This document shows, piece after piece, positions 1 through 7,814 of a stretch of DNA of 64,000 bases; position 1 is the first letter of the stretch, and each line of letters begins with the position of its first letter. The DNA is taken from assembly GCF_021277265.1 (NCBI RefSeq), contig NZ_JAJSOH010000001.1, forward strand, positions 1 to 64,000, written 5' to 3'. Below the pieces are notes generated by a model. It saw nothing but the letters and a program-made list of their open reading frames with translations. It made no database searches and was not told where the DNA came from. This DNA comes from Kineosporia rhizophila (GTDB lineage: Bacteria; Actinomycetota; Actinomycetes; Actinomycetales; Kineosporiaceae). The translations under genes and the position numbers were made by a program.

Positions 1-57
1 CAACCGGGTGTAGCCGGGAACCCCCGCCAGTCCACGGGAATGACCTGTCGACGGCAT
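1..57 (-). CDS. Start of a downstream gene, probably ABC-2-type permease (partial)
   Basis: An ATG at 57-55 begins one base after the stop of the preceding ABC ATPase fusion and is preceded by GAGGAGGG, a strong Shine-Dalgarno. Nineteen codons (beginning MPSTGHSRGLAGVP) run open to the window edge. An ABC ATPase is usually followed by its membrane partner, so a permease is the natural guess, but nothing in the visible residues proves it. Confidence 0.45.
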   Translation of the reverse strand, partial: MPSTGHSRGLAGVPGYTRL

Positions 58-58
58 C

Positions 59-2947
59 TCAGCCCTCCTCCCCGACCAGCGCCAGGAACGTCTCTTCCAG
101 ACCCCGCTGCGGCGCGATCCGACTGACCTGCACATCGGCCAGCACCAACTGACGCACCAGTTCCGCCCGAGTCTCCACCGCGGCCCGTACGACGAGAGAA
201 CCGTCCAGCACACGGACGTCCTCAATTCCGGCAACGCTCTTGGCCACCTCGGCGGCCCGCTCCGGGTCGTCCACCTCGACCGCCACCGACGCCCCGTTCC
301 CGACCAGCTCCGCCACCGGTCCCTGGGCCACCAGCCGGCCCGCCGCCATCACCACCACGTGGCTGCAGCTCTGCTCGACCTCGGCCAGCAGGTGGCTGGA
401 GACCACCACCGTGCGCCCGGTGGCTGCGTAACGGCCCAGGACCTCCCGCATCTCGCGGATCTGGGGCGGGTCGAGCCCGTTGGTGGGCTCGTCCAGCACC
501 AGCAGATCGGGCAGGCCGAGCATGGCCTGGGCGATCGCCAGCCGCTGCCGCATGCCCTGGCTGTAGGTGCGCACCTTGCGGTCCACGTCCTTGCCCAGAC
601 CGGCGATCTCCAGCGCCACGTCGAGGTGCGCCGGACCCGACCGGCCGGCCGAGCGCCAGTACAGGTCCAGGTTGGCGCGACCGGACAGGTGCGGCAGGAA
701 TCCCGGTCCCTCGATGAACGAGCCCAGCCGGGACAGCACCGGCGCCCCCGGCCGGACCTCGTGCCCGAAGATCCGGATCCGCCCTTCCGAGGGCAGGATC
801 AGGCCCATCAGCATGCGCAGGGTGGTGGTCTTGCCGGCCCCGTTCGGGCCCAGCAGCCCCAGCACCTGGCCTGCTTCGACCCGGAAGCTCAGGTCCGAGA
901 CCGCGCGGAATCCGTCGCCGTAGGCCTTGCCCAGACCTTCGATCGACAAGGGGACGTCTGCCAGCGCCTCTTCGGGTCGGGCGCCCCTTCGGCGCGCGGC
1001 CCGGAGGGCGAAGAGCAGCAGGATCAGCGCGGTGCCGACGGCCAGGCCGATCACCGCCTTCCAGGGCACCACCGAACCCGCGTCCCGGGCTGCCAGTTCA
1101 GCCCCCGGAACGGTCAGCACCTCGTCACCGGCCAGCTGGATCTGGTAGAGCCGGGCCTCCTGCGGCATCGCGTAGGCCTGGTCGGTGGTGCTCAGCACCA
1201 CCCGCAGCCGGTGCCCGGCCGGGATGTCCCGCACCACCGAGGGCAGGGCGACCGTGACCTCCTTCGGTCCCTCGTCCAGCCCGGTCAGCCGCAGCGGCGT
1301 GACCAGCTGGGCCGGCAGCGAAGCATCCCCGTCGGGGTCCACGTCCAGCACCGAGGCGAACAGCGTCGCCTCCGGCGCCGAACCGGCCACCGAGAGGGTG
1401 ACCTCCGACGATCCGGTGATGGTCATCGGCTCCTCGAGCGGAGCGGTCTGGAAGCTCACGCTCTCGCCGGGCAGGGCCCCCAGGCTGAAGCCGGATCCGG
1501 CGGCTGCTCCGGAGGAACCGAGCGCCCCCAGCAGTGCACCGGCGCCCGGTAGGGAGGTGATGGCCGAGGGAGTGGCCCCCGGCGGGGCGAGCGCGAACTG
1601 GGTGCTGCCGGTCAGCGGCAGCCTGACCTGCGGCGTACTGCTCTGCTGGATCTGGCCCTGGGCGTCGCGGGTGGGCACGCCCGGCGCGAGGTCGGCCGAG
1701 CGCAACTGGGTGACGCTGGCCGAAGTGGCCAGGGAGAGCGTGCCGTCAGAGACCTCGACCCGGAAGCCGGGCAGCTCGTCCAGCGCGGCGGCGGAGGGGT
1801 CGGTCGAGGCGGTACCGATGGTGGCGGCCAGGAACTCGGCGACGACCGGCCGCAGGTCTTCGGTGTCGACGCCCGAGTCGTGCCCGCCCGAAGTCCAGTA
1901 CAGCCGCACCGACGCCCCACCGGAGGCGATCGCCCGGGCATTCGCATCGGCCTCGGACAGCGGGAACAGTGAGTCCTGCTGCCCCTGCACCAACAACGTG
2001 TCAGCCGTGATCCGGTCGGCGGACCGGGCCGGGCTGGATTCGGCCAGCAGATCGACCAACTGGGCGGGCGGACGTCCTTCGGTTGCCGTTTGCACGTAAC
2101 CCAGACACAGGTCTTTGGCGAGCCGCCCACAAACGGCCTGCTCCGCGTCCCCTTGGGCCAGGTTCTTGAGCTGTTCGGCGGTCGGGGTGCCGGAGAACGT
2201 GCCGCCACTGCCGGTCAGCGTGGAGCCGAGCAGCAGCGCTGTCCATTGCTTCTTGAAAACCCCGACCTCGGTGCCCTCGCGGTCGCGGGTCGCCGCGAAC
2301 TGCGGAAACAGCGCCTGCGGCAGATAGTTCCAGGTGACCATGGGGACGATGCTGTCCACCCGGTCGTCGGCGGCGGCCAGCATCAGCGCGAGCGCCCCGC
2401 CGTACGAGGCCCCCACCACTGCGACCTCGGGGTCGCCGCCGGCGCTCTTGCTCACCTCGGAACGACCGGCCAGCTCGTCGAGCATCCGCCGGCCGTCCTG
2501 GATCTCGTAGTCCGGGTGGTCCAGGTGGATCAGCCCGCCCGAGTTCCCGAACCCCCGGGCGCTGTAGGTGAGGACGACGTAGCCGCGGCCGGCCAGGTCT
2601 TCGGCATCGGCGGCGACGCTGAGCTTGCTGCCGCCGAAACCGTGGGCCAGCAGTACGGCCGGGGCGGGCGTGCGCTCGGGCAGGTAGAGCCGCGCGTCCA
2701 GGTCGACCTCGTCGCCGTCGGCCTCCGGCGTGCCACTGACCTGCAGTTCCTGCTGGGTGAAGGGTTCCCCGCCGTCGCCGGCGCGGCTGACCGCGAACCA
2801 CGTGCCACCCAGGGCGAGAACCAGCAGAAGGACGATGGGCACCAGGAATCGGCGGGACCTCAGTCGAGCGATCAATCCCCTGCGCTCCTCGTGCGAGGCG
2901 TTGCGGCGACGGACGGTAGCGGTGGCCTCACAACACCCCTGGGTCAA
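59..2947 (-). CDS. S15-type alpha/beta hydrolase fused to an ABC transporter ATPase
   Basis: One reading frame carries three parts. An N-terminal hydrophobic anchor (about residues 34-53) leads into an exported alpha/beta hydrolase of the X-Pro dipeptidyl-peptidase/CocE type (HGFGG oxyanion region, GASYGG nucleophile elbow, and a C-terminal jelly-roll-like region about 390-620). A second membrane segment (about 640-660, AVIGLAVGTALILLLF) follows, then a cytosolic ABC ATPase (about 675-960) with Walker A GPNGAGKTTT, signature YSQGMRQR and Walker B LLVLDEPTNGLD. The hydrolase would sit outside and the ATPase inside, so substrate processing may be tied to an ABC exporter. The listed start is a TTG. 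A second TTG at 2875, after GAGGAGCGCAGGGGA, has a better ribosome site and still leaves a basic n-region before the anchor. The gene runs directly into the next reading frame, expected to be the permease. Confidence 0.85.
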   Translation of the reverse strand: MTQGCCEATATVRRRNASHEERRGLIARLRSRRFLVPIVLLLVLALGGTWFAVSRAGDGGEPFTQQELQVSGTPEADGDEVDLDARLYLPERTPAPAVLLAHGFGGSKLSVAADAEDLAGRGYVVLTYSARGFGNSGGLIHLDHPDYEIQDGRRMLDELAGRSEVSKSAGGDPEVAVVGASYGGALALMLAAADDRVDSIVPMVTWNYLPQALFPQFAATRDREGTEVGVFKKQWTALLLGSTLTGSGGTFSGTPTAEQLKNLAQGDAEQAVCGRLAKDLCLGYVQTATEGRPPAQLVDLLAESSPARSADRITADTLLVQGQQDSLFPLSEADANARAIASGGASVRLYWTSGGHDSGVDTEDLRPVVAEFLAATIGTASTDPSAAALDELPGFRVEVSDGTLSLATSASVTQLRSADLAPGVPTRDAQGQIQQSSTPQVRLPLTGSTQFALAPPGATPSAITSLPGAGALLGALGSSGAAAGSGFSLGALPGESVSFQTAPLEEPMTITGSSEVTLSVAGSAPEATLFASVLDVDPDGDASLPAQLVTPLRLTGLDEGPKEVTVALPSVVRDIPAGHRLRVVLSTTDQAYAMPQEARLYQIQLAGDEVLTVPGAELAARDAGSVVPWKAVIGLAVGTALILLLFALRAARRRGARPEEALADVPLSIEGLGKAYGDGFRAVSDLSFRVEAGQVLGLLGPNGAGKTTTLRMLMGLILPSEGRIRIFGHEVRPGAPVLSRLGSFIEGPGFLPHLSGRANLDLYWRSAGRSGPAHLDVALEIAGLGKDVDRKVRTYSQGMRQRLAIAQAMLGLPDLLVLDEPTNGLDPPQIREMREVLGRYAATGRTVVVSSHLLAEVEQSCSHVVVMAAGRLVAQGPVAELVGNGASVAVEVDDPERAAEVAKSVAGIEDVRVLDGSLVVRAAVETRAELVRQLVLADVQVSRIAPQRGLEETFLALVGEEG

Positions 2948-2954
2948 ACTACGA

Positions 2955-2986
2955 CACGGGCCGCCGGCCGAGGCCGGCGACCCGTG
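2955..2986 (-). terminator. Hairpin between the surface protein gene and the fusion gene
   Basis: CACGGG-ccg-CCGGCC-ga-GGCCGG-cga-CCCGTG forms a nearly continuous stem with a 2-nt loop. It lies after the stop of the 3043-4188 gene and just before the fusion gene. There is no U-tract, as is common for high-G+C terminators. Confidence 0.55.
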
Positions 2987-3042
2987 CGCTGGTGCTGGTG
3001 CCTGTGCTGAGGACGTGCTGGTGGTTCACCCGGTTCGCCGGA

Positions 3043-4188
3043 TCAGGGAGCGACCTGATCCTGCATCTGACCGTCGACCGCGGTGTCGTCCTGCTCAGCG
3101 GTACCGTCCTGGGCGGCGCCCTGGTCGGTCGCCGCGTCGGAGGGCTGGACCTCGTCCGTCCCCGTCTCGGAGTCGGTCGCCGTGTCGCTCGGCTCGCTGG
3201 TGGCCGTGGCTTCCGGAGCGGCGCTCTCGGTCGGGGCCACAGTCTGGCTGTCCGTGGCGGACGGCGTGGCGGACTCGGTCGAGGAGACGCTCGCGGACGG
3301 CGTGGCCGACTCGGTCGAGGTGGGGGTCGGGGTGACCTCTTCCTCGTCGTCGCTGCCGCTGCTGCTGGTGTCGGTGTTCCCGGTGACCAGGCTGGTCAGC
3401 GAGGTTCCCTTCCCGGTGTCACCGGACAGCGGGCGGCCGATGGCGCCCTCGGTACCGGTGATCACGAACAGGGCGATCAGGAACCCGGCCATCGAGATCC
3501 CGGCCATCATGAAACCGGGCTTCTTCCACCAGCTCTGCTCGGCCTGTACCTGGGCGGCCTGCCGGCGCTCGCTGCGCCGGGTGGGCTGCTCACCGGTGCC
3601 CTGGTGACCGTAGGACTGGTGGCCGTAGGGCTGCTGGCCGTAGGAGTGGTGCGCCGAGGTGCTGCCGTGGGCGGGCGGCATGACCCGGGTGGAGTCGTCG
3701 TACGGGCGCATCACCTGGGTCTCGTCGGCGATCGGCACCTCGACGTGGTCGACGTCGAGACGGCGTTCGTCCTCCGAGCCGACCCGGTTCAGCGAGTCGG
3801 CCACCGGCACCCCCGCGGGGCCGGTCATCCGCCGGATGCTGTCGGCCTGCGACAGATCACCCGGGTGACGCTGCACCACGACGGCGGTGGTGGTCTTGAC
3901 CGCCTGGTGCGCCTTGTTCAGGGACTCGGTGTAGAAGGCGCCCGCCACGGTCGAGATGACGGAACCGAAGGCGGCGCCTGCGAGCGTGCCTCCCACCCCG
4001 AAGTACGACGCGGCCACCGCGGAGGTCACGGCTGCGCCGGCGCTGGCGCTGACCTGCACGACGTTGACGGGTAGCTTGAACTTCTTCTCTTCTTCGGGCT
4101 CGCCGACCGGCTCGGGATCGTACGACTGGTAGGTCGACGTGGATCCTGGTGAGCCGGCTCTTTGCGGCGGATGCTGTCTGTCGGTCAT
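3043..4188 (-). CDS. Single-pass membrane protein with Ser/Thr/Glu-rich tail
   Basis: Function not recognised. The N-terminal 35 residues are polar. Residues about 45-85 are a Gly/Ala-rich hydrophobic stretch (GVGGTLAGAAFGSVIS) resembling a glycine zipper. The middle is charged, with a His/Tyr/Gln-rich patch (SYGQQPYGHQSYGHQ). One clear transmembrane helix follows WWKKPG at about 222-245, and the last 120 residues are low-complexity Ser/Thr/Glu/Asp/Pro, as in wall-spanning or O-glycosylated stalks. The start ATG is preceded by CGGAG at suitable spacing. It is monocistronic, with a hairpin after its end. Confidence 0.75.
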   Translation of the reverse strand: MTDRQHPPQRAGSPGSTSTYQSYDPEPVGEPEEEKKFKLPVNVVQVSASAGAAVTSAVAASYFGVGGTLAGAAFGSVISTVAGAFYTESLNKAHQAVKTTTAVVVQRHPGDLSQADSIRRMTGPAGVPVADSLNRVGSEDERRLDVDHVEVPIADETQVMRPYDDSTRVMPPAHGSTSAHHSYGQQPYGHQSYGHQGTGEQPTRRSERRQAAQVQAEQSWWKKPGFMMAGISMAGFLIALFVITGTEGAIGRPLSGDTGKGTSLTSLVTGNTDTSSSGSDDEEEVTPTPTSTESATPSASVSSTESATPSATDSQTVAPTESAAPEATATSEPSDTATDSETGTDEVQPSDAATDQGAAQDGTAEQDDTAVDGQMQDQVAP

Positions 4189-4547
4189 AGATCTCCGGTC
4201 TTACGGTGTCGGCCGCTCATCAGTTTCTCCCATCCGGCGGGCAGCACGCGAACCGGCAGCACCAGTTCCTGGCACTTCCCAGGAAAGTCCCAGCCCAGCA
4301 GCTGTTTACGCCCAGCCGGAGAACCGTCGCCGGACCCACCGGGAACCGTCCGGAGAACGCGCTGGAAGCAGGTACCGACCTGGTGTGACCGAATTCGCGA
4401 TGAGCAGGCGGATATCGCGGCGCGACCGCCGGATGCAGTGCCCGTTCAGCGGGAGAAATACGTCACGCGAAAACCTGTAACACCGTGGCGGGTGCGGAAG
4501 TTTTACGTCGCCGCGAGGACGGCTTTGCCTGATCGTTGCCGGTGGAC

Positions 4548-4603
4548 GGGCCGGTGACGCGGATCCCCGAGGACGGCCGAACTGCCCTCGGGGTCACCGG
4601 CCC
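4548..4603 (+). promoter_or_regulatory. Bipartite long hairpin upstream of the BTAD regulator
   Basis: GGGCCGGTGA (4548-4557) pairs perfectly with TCACCGGCCC (4594-4603), and inside it CCCCGAGG (4565-4572) pairs with CCTCGGGG (4586-4593). The total is 18 bp with a one-sided 7-nt bulge and a 13-nt loop. It is the only notable structure in the 497-bp gap 4189-4685 and ends 82 bp before the regulator's ATG. It could be a terminator, a leader-RNA element or a protein-binding site. The rest of the gap shows nothing I can name. Confidence 0.5.
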
Positions 4604-4685
4604 GCAGGCCGAGACTGCCCGTCCGGGCTGACACGATCGTGAATCTCCCCTGAACCCCTCCCTGACATCGGTACGTTTACCAACG

Positions 4686-7600
4686 ATGACACTCCGTCAG
4701 GACGCCCCCTCCCGTCTGGCGATTCGGCTTCTCGGCCCGCTGGAAGTCACCGACGACGGAACACTAGTCACTCTCGGTGGCCGTCAGTCACGCGCGGTAT
4801 TCGTACTGCTGGCTCTCTCGGCCCGGACCGCGATCGGCACCGACCGGCTCATCGACCAGCTCTGGGACGACGAGGCGCCCGGCGGAGCGGTGAACACCAT
4901 GCAGGTCTACGTCTCCCGGCTGCGCCGGATCCTGGGCCCGGCCGATCAGCCGGTACTGCGCAGCACCTCGCAGGGGTACCTGCTGGACGTCCCGCCCGAG
5001 GCCATCGACCTGCACCGCTTCGAGCAGGCCACCGCGGCCGGGCGGGCCGCCCTGGCCGCAGGCGACCCGGCCGGGGCCGCCCGGGAGCTGCGGGCCGCGC
5101 TCGGCCTCTGGCGCGGACCAGCACTGACCGACCTGACCAGCAGCATCGGCGAGGTGCACCGGGCCCGGCTGGAGGGGTTGCGGCTGTCCGCCCTGGCGAT
5201 GCGCCTCGACGCCGACGCGGCCCTCGGGCAGGACGCGGCGATCGTGCCCGAACTGCAGGAACTGGTGCGGCGGCATCCGCTCGACGAGCGCTTCACCGGC
5301 CAGCTGATGACCGCGCTCTACCGGTCCGGGCGGCAGGCCGACGCCCTGGCCGCGTACGCCTCGGCCAAGCGCCGGCTGGGCGAGGAACTCGGCGTGGATC
5401 CGGCGCCTGCGCTGCAGGAACTGCACACCGAGGTGCTGCGGCACGCCACCTCGCTGAGCCCGGCCAAGGGCAGCGGGCCGACGGGTCCGACGGGACCGGC
5501 CGGGCCGCCGCGTCCGCGGACCGGTCTGATCGGGCGCGAGAACGAACTACGCCGCGGGCGGGCACTCCTGGGCGGGCCGGCCCGGCTGGTGACGCTGACC
5601 GGGCCGGGCGGGGTGGGAAAGACCCGGCTGGCCACCGAACTGGCAGCGGATCGGCCGGGCGCACGGCGCACGGTGATGCTGGGGCTGGAGGGGGTGCGGG
5701 GCGAGGAGGAGCTGCTCAACACCGTCGCCCGGGCCCTGGGCCGGGCGCCGGGCTGGGGCGGGGAACCGTTGCCGGAAGCGGTCGCGGCGGCGCTCGACGA
5801 GGAGCCCACCCTGCTGGTCCTGGACGAGGTCGAGCAGACCGGTGAGCTGCACTGGTTCGGCCGGGCCACCGAGGTGGTGGCCGGCCTGCTCGACCGCACC
5901 CGGTCGCTGGTGGTGCTGGCCACCTCCCGCACCGCGCTGCGGCTGCGCGGCGAGCACCTGCTGCCGGTGCCCCCGCTGCCCACCCCCGAGGCGGTCCGGC
6001 TGTTCCGCGACCGGGCCGCCGCCGTGCTGCCCGGGTTCGAGGTCAGCAGCGTGAACGCCCGTGAGGTGCAGGCGATCTGCACGCTGCTCGACGGCCTGCC
6101 CCTGGCGGTCGAGCTGGCCGCGGCCCGGATCCGCACGCTGCCGCCGGAGGAGATGCTGCGCCGTCTGCGGCCCGGCGACCAGCTCGACCTGCTGCGGGGT
6201 GGCTCGGCCGACCTGCCCGAGCGCCAGCGCAGCATGCGGGCGCTGCTCGACTCCAGCACGGCCGGGCTCGACCCGTCGCTGGCCCGGCTGCTGGGCGAGG
6301 CGTCGGTGTTCAGCGGCGGCTGGACGCTGGGGGCCCTGGAGGCGGTCTGCGAGACGCCCCCCGGCCGGGCGCTGGACGAGCTGGAACGGCTGATCGACCA
6401 CAGCCTGGTGCTGGCCGACGGCTCGGGCCGGTTCAGCATGCTGGCCACCGTGCGGGAGTACGCGGCCGGTCTGCTCGCCGCCCGCCCCCCGGAGCAGCGC
6501 CGCTCGGTGCTGGACCGGCACGCCCGCTACTTCGCCGATCTGGCCCGCCGTCTGGCCGACGAACCGGGCCGCAACCCCGACTCCCCGCTGCGCCGTGAAC
6601 TGGAGGCCGAGTCGGCCAACTTCCACGCCGCGCTCGAGCACGCCACCTCCGCCCGCGACGGGAGCCTGCTGGTCAGCCTGGTGCTGAGCCTGCTCGGGCA
6701 CTGGTTCTACACCGGCCGGCTGCGGCAGGCCGACCGGTGGGTGGAGGCGGCCCAGGAGGCCGCCCCCTCCGGGCCCGACCGGGCTCAGCTGCTGCTCGCG
6801 GTGGGCAACCGGGCGCTGGTCGGGGCCGACCTGGCCCGGGCCGAGCCGGCCCTGGTGCAGGCCCACCAGGCCGCCGCGAGCGCCGGGGCGGGCGAGCTGA
6901 CCGCCCGCACCCTGGCCGCCCGCTCGGTCGCCGCCCGCTACGCCGGCCGCCACCAGCAGGCCCTCGGCCTGGTCGAGCAGGCCCTGCAGGAGGCCCGGGA
7001 CGCCGGGGCCTGGGCGATGGTGGTGCGGCTGGGCAACGAGCGCGGCGAACTGCTCGACGAGACCGGGCACCCGGACGCCGCCGAGTCGCTGTTCGAGTCG
7101 TTCCGGGCCTGGTCGCAGGTCGAGCAGGCGACCAGCAACCTGGCCGTGGCCCTGGTCAACCTGGCCGCGGTGGCGGCCGGGCAGAACGATCCGGCGCGGG
7201 CCGCCGACCTGCTGGCCGAGGCGGCGGCCGCGGCCACCGCCGGGCAGTCGGTGCCGCTGCGGGCCGACGTGCTGGCCGGGACCGGGCTGGTGCAGCTGCG
7301 GCTGGGCTGCCCGGACGCGGCCGGCGCGGCGCTGCGGGCGGCCCTGCCGATGATGCACGCGGCCGGTCAGCTGATCACGCTCCCCGACGCGGTCAGCCTG
7401 CTCGGGGCGGCGGCCCTGGCCCAGGGCGACCGGCGCAGCGCGGTGCGACTGCTGGCCACCGGCCGGGCCTGGCGTGAGGCCCGGGGGCTGGCCGTGGTCG
7501 GGCGGCTGACCCGGGAGGTGCTGGCCGCCACCCACGAGGAACTTGAGCGCACCGGCCCGGGCGAGCACGACGCGGCCGACGAGGCAGCCGGCTCGGCGGT

Positions 7601-7814
7601 GCCGTTCGCCGTGCTCTGGGGGCTGGGCGCCCCGGCGAACTGGGGAACCGCCTGGCTGGACGGCTCCGGCGGAGCGGGGCGGGCACCGTTCCTGAGGCAA
7701 CGCTTTGTCCCACATTCCGGACACGATGTTCAGATCGCGGAAGGCCGGAACGCTCTCGGCAGTTGGATCACCCTGCCGGAAGGGCAGGAGCTTGCGGCAG
7801 ACTCAAGCCCATGA
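4686..7814 (+). CDS. BTAD/SARP-type regulator with NB-ARC ATPase and TPR repeats
   Basis: This is a large AfsR-like transcriptional regulator. Residues about 10-100 form an OmpR-type winged helix (RLLGPLEV start, LWDDEAPGGAVNTMQVYVSRLRR recognition region). Residues about 105-255 are the bacterial transcriptional activation domain. An NB-ARC-type NTPase follows (Walker A GPGGVGKTRL at about 305, LLVLDEVEQT, GLPLAVELAAARIR), then Ala-rich TPR-like helices to the C-terminus. Signal-dependent oligomerisation through the NTPase/TPR part is known for AfsR relatives; the ligand here is unknown. No clear Shine-Dalgarno precedes the ATG, so the transcript may be leaderless or the start may differ. 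Its stop overlaps the start of the phosphoenolpyruvate carboxylase gene by 4 bp, so the two are probably translated together. Confidence 0.9.
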   Translation: MTLRQDAPSRLAIRLLGPLEVTDDGTLVTLGGRQSRAVFVLLALSARTAIGTDRLIDQLWDDEAPGGAVNTMQVYVSRLRRILGPADQPVLRSTSQGYLLDVPPEAIDLHRFEQATAAGRAALAAGDPAGAARELRAALGLWRGPALTDLTSSIGEVHRARLEGLRLSALAMRLDADAALGQDAAIVPELQELVRRHPLDERFTGQLMTALYRSGRQADALAAYASAKRRLGEELGVDPAPALQELHTEVLRHATSLSPAKGSGPTGPTGPAGPPRPRTGLIGRENELRRGRALLGGPARLVTLTGPGGVGKTRLATELAADRPGARRTVMLGLEGVRGEEELLNTVARALGRAPGWGGEPLPEAVAAALDEEPTLLVLDEVEQTGELHWFGRATEVVAGLLDRTRSLVVLATSRTALRLRGEHLLPVPPLPTPEAVRLFRDRAAAVLPGFEVSSVNAREVQAICTLLDGLPLAVELAAARIRTLPPEEMLRRLRPGDQLDLLRGGSADLPERQRSMRALLDSSTAGLDPSLARLLGEASVFSGGWTLGALEAVCETPPGRALDELERLIDHSLVLADGSGRFSMLATVREYAAGLLAARPPEQRRSVLDRHARYFADLARRLADEPGRNPDSPLRRELEAESANFHAALEHATSARDGSLLVSLVLSLLGHWFYTGRLRQADRWVEAAQEAAPSGPDRAQLLLAVGNRALVGADLARAEPALVQAHQAAASAGAGELTARTLAARSVAARYAGRHQQALGLVEQALQEARDAGAWAMVVRLGNERGELLDETGHPDAAESLFESFRAWSQVEQATSNLAVALVNLAAVAAGQNDPARAADLLAEAAAAATAGQSVPLRADVLAGTGLVQLRLGCPDAAGAALRAALPMMHAAGQLITLPDAVSLLGAAALAQGDRRSAVRLLATGRAWREARGLAVVGRLTREVLAATHEELERTGPGEHDAADEAAGSAVPFAVLWGLGAPANWGTAWLDGSGGAGRAPFLRQRFVPHSGHDVQIAEGRNALGSWITLPEGQELAADSSP

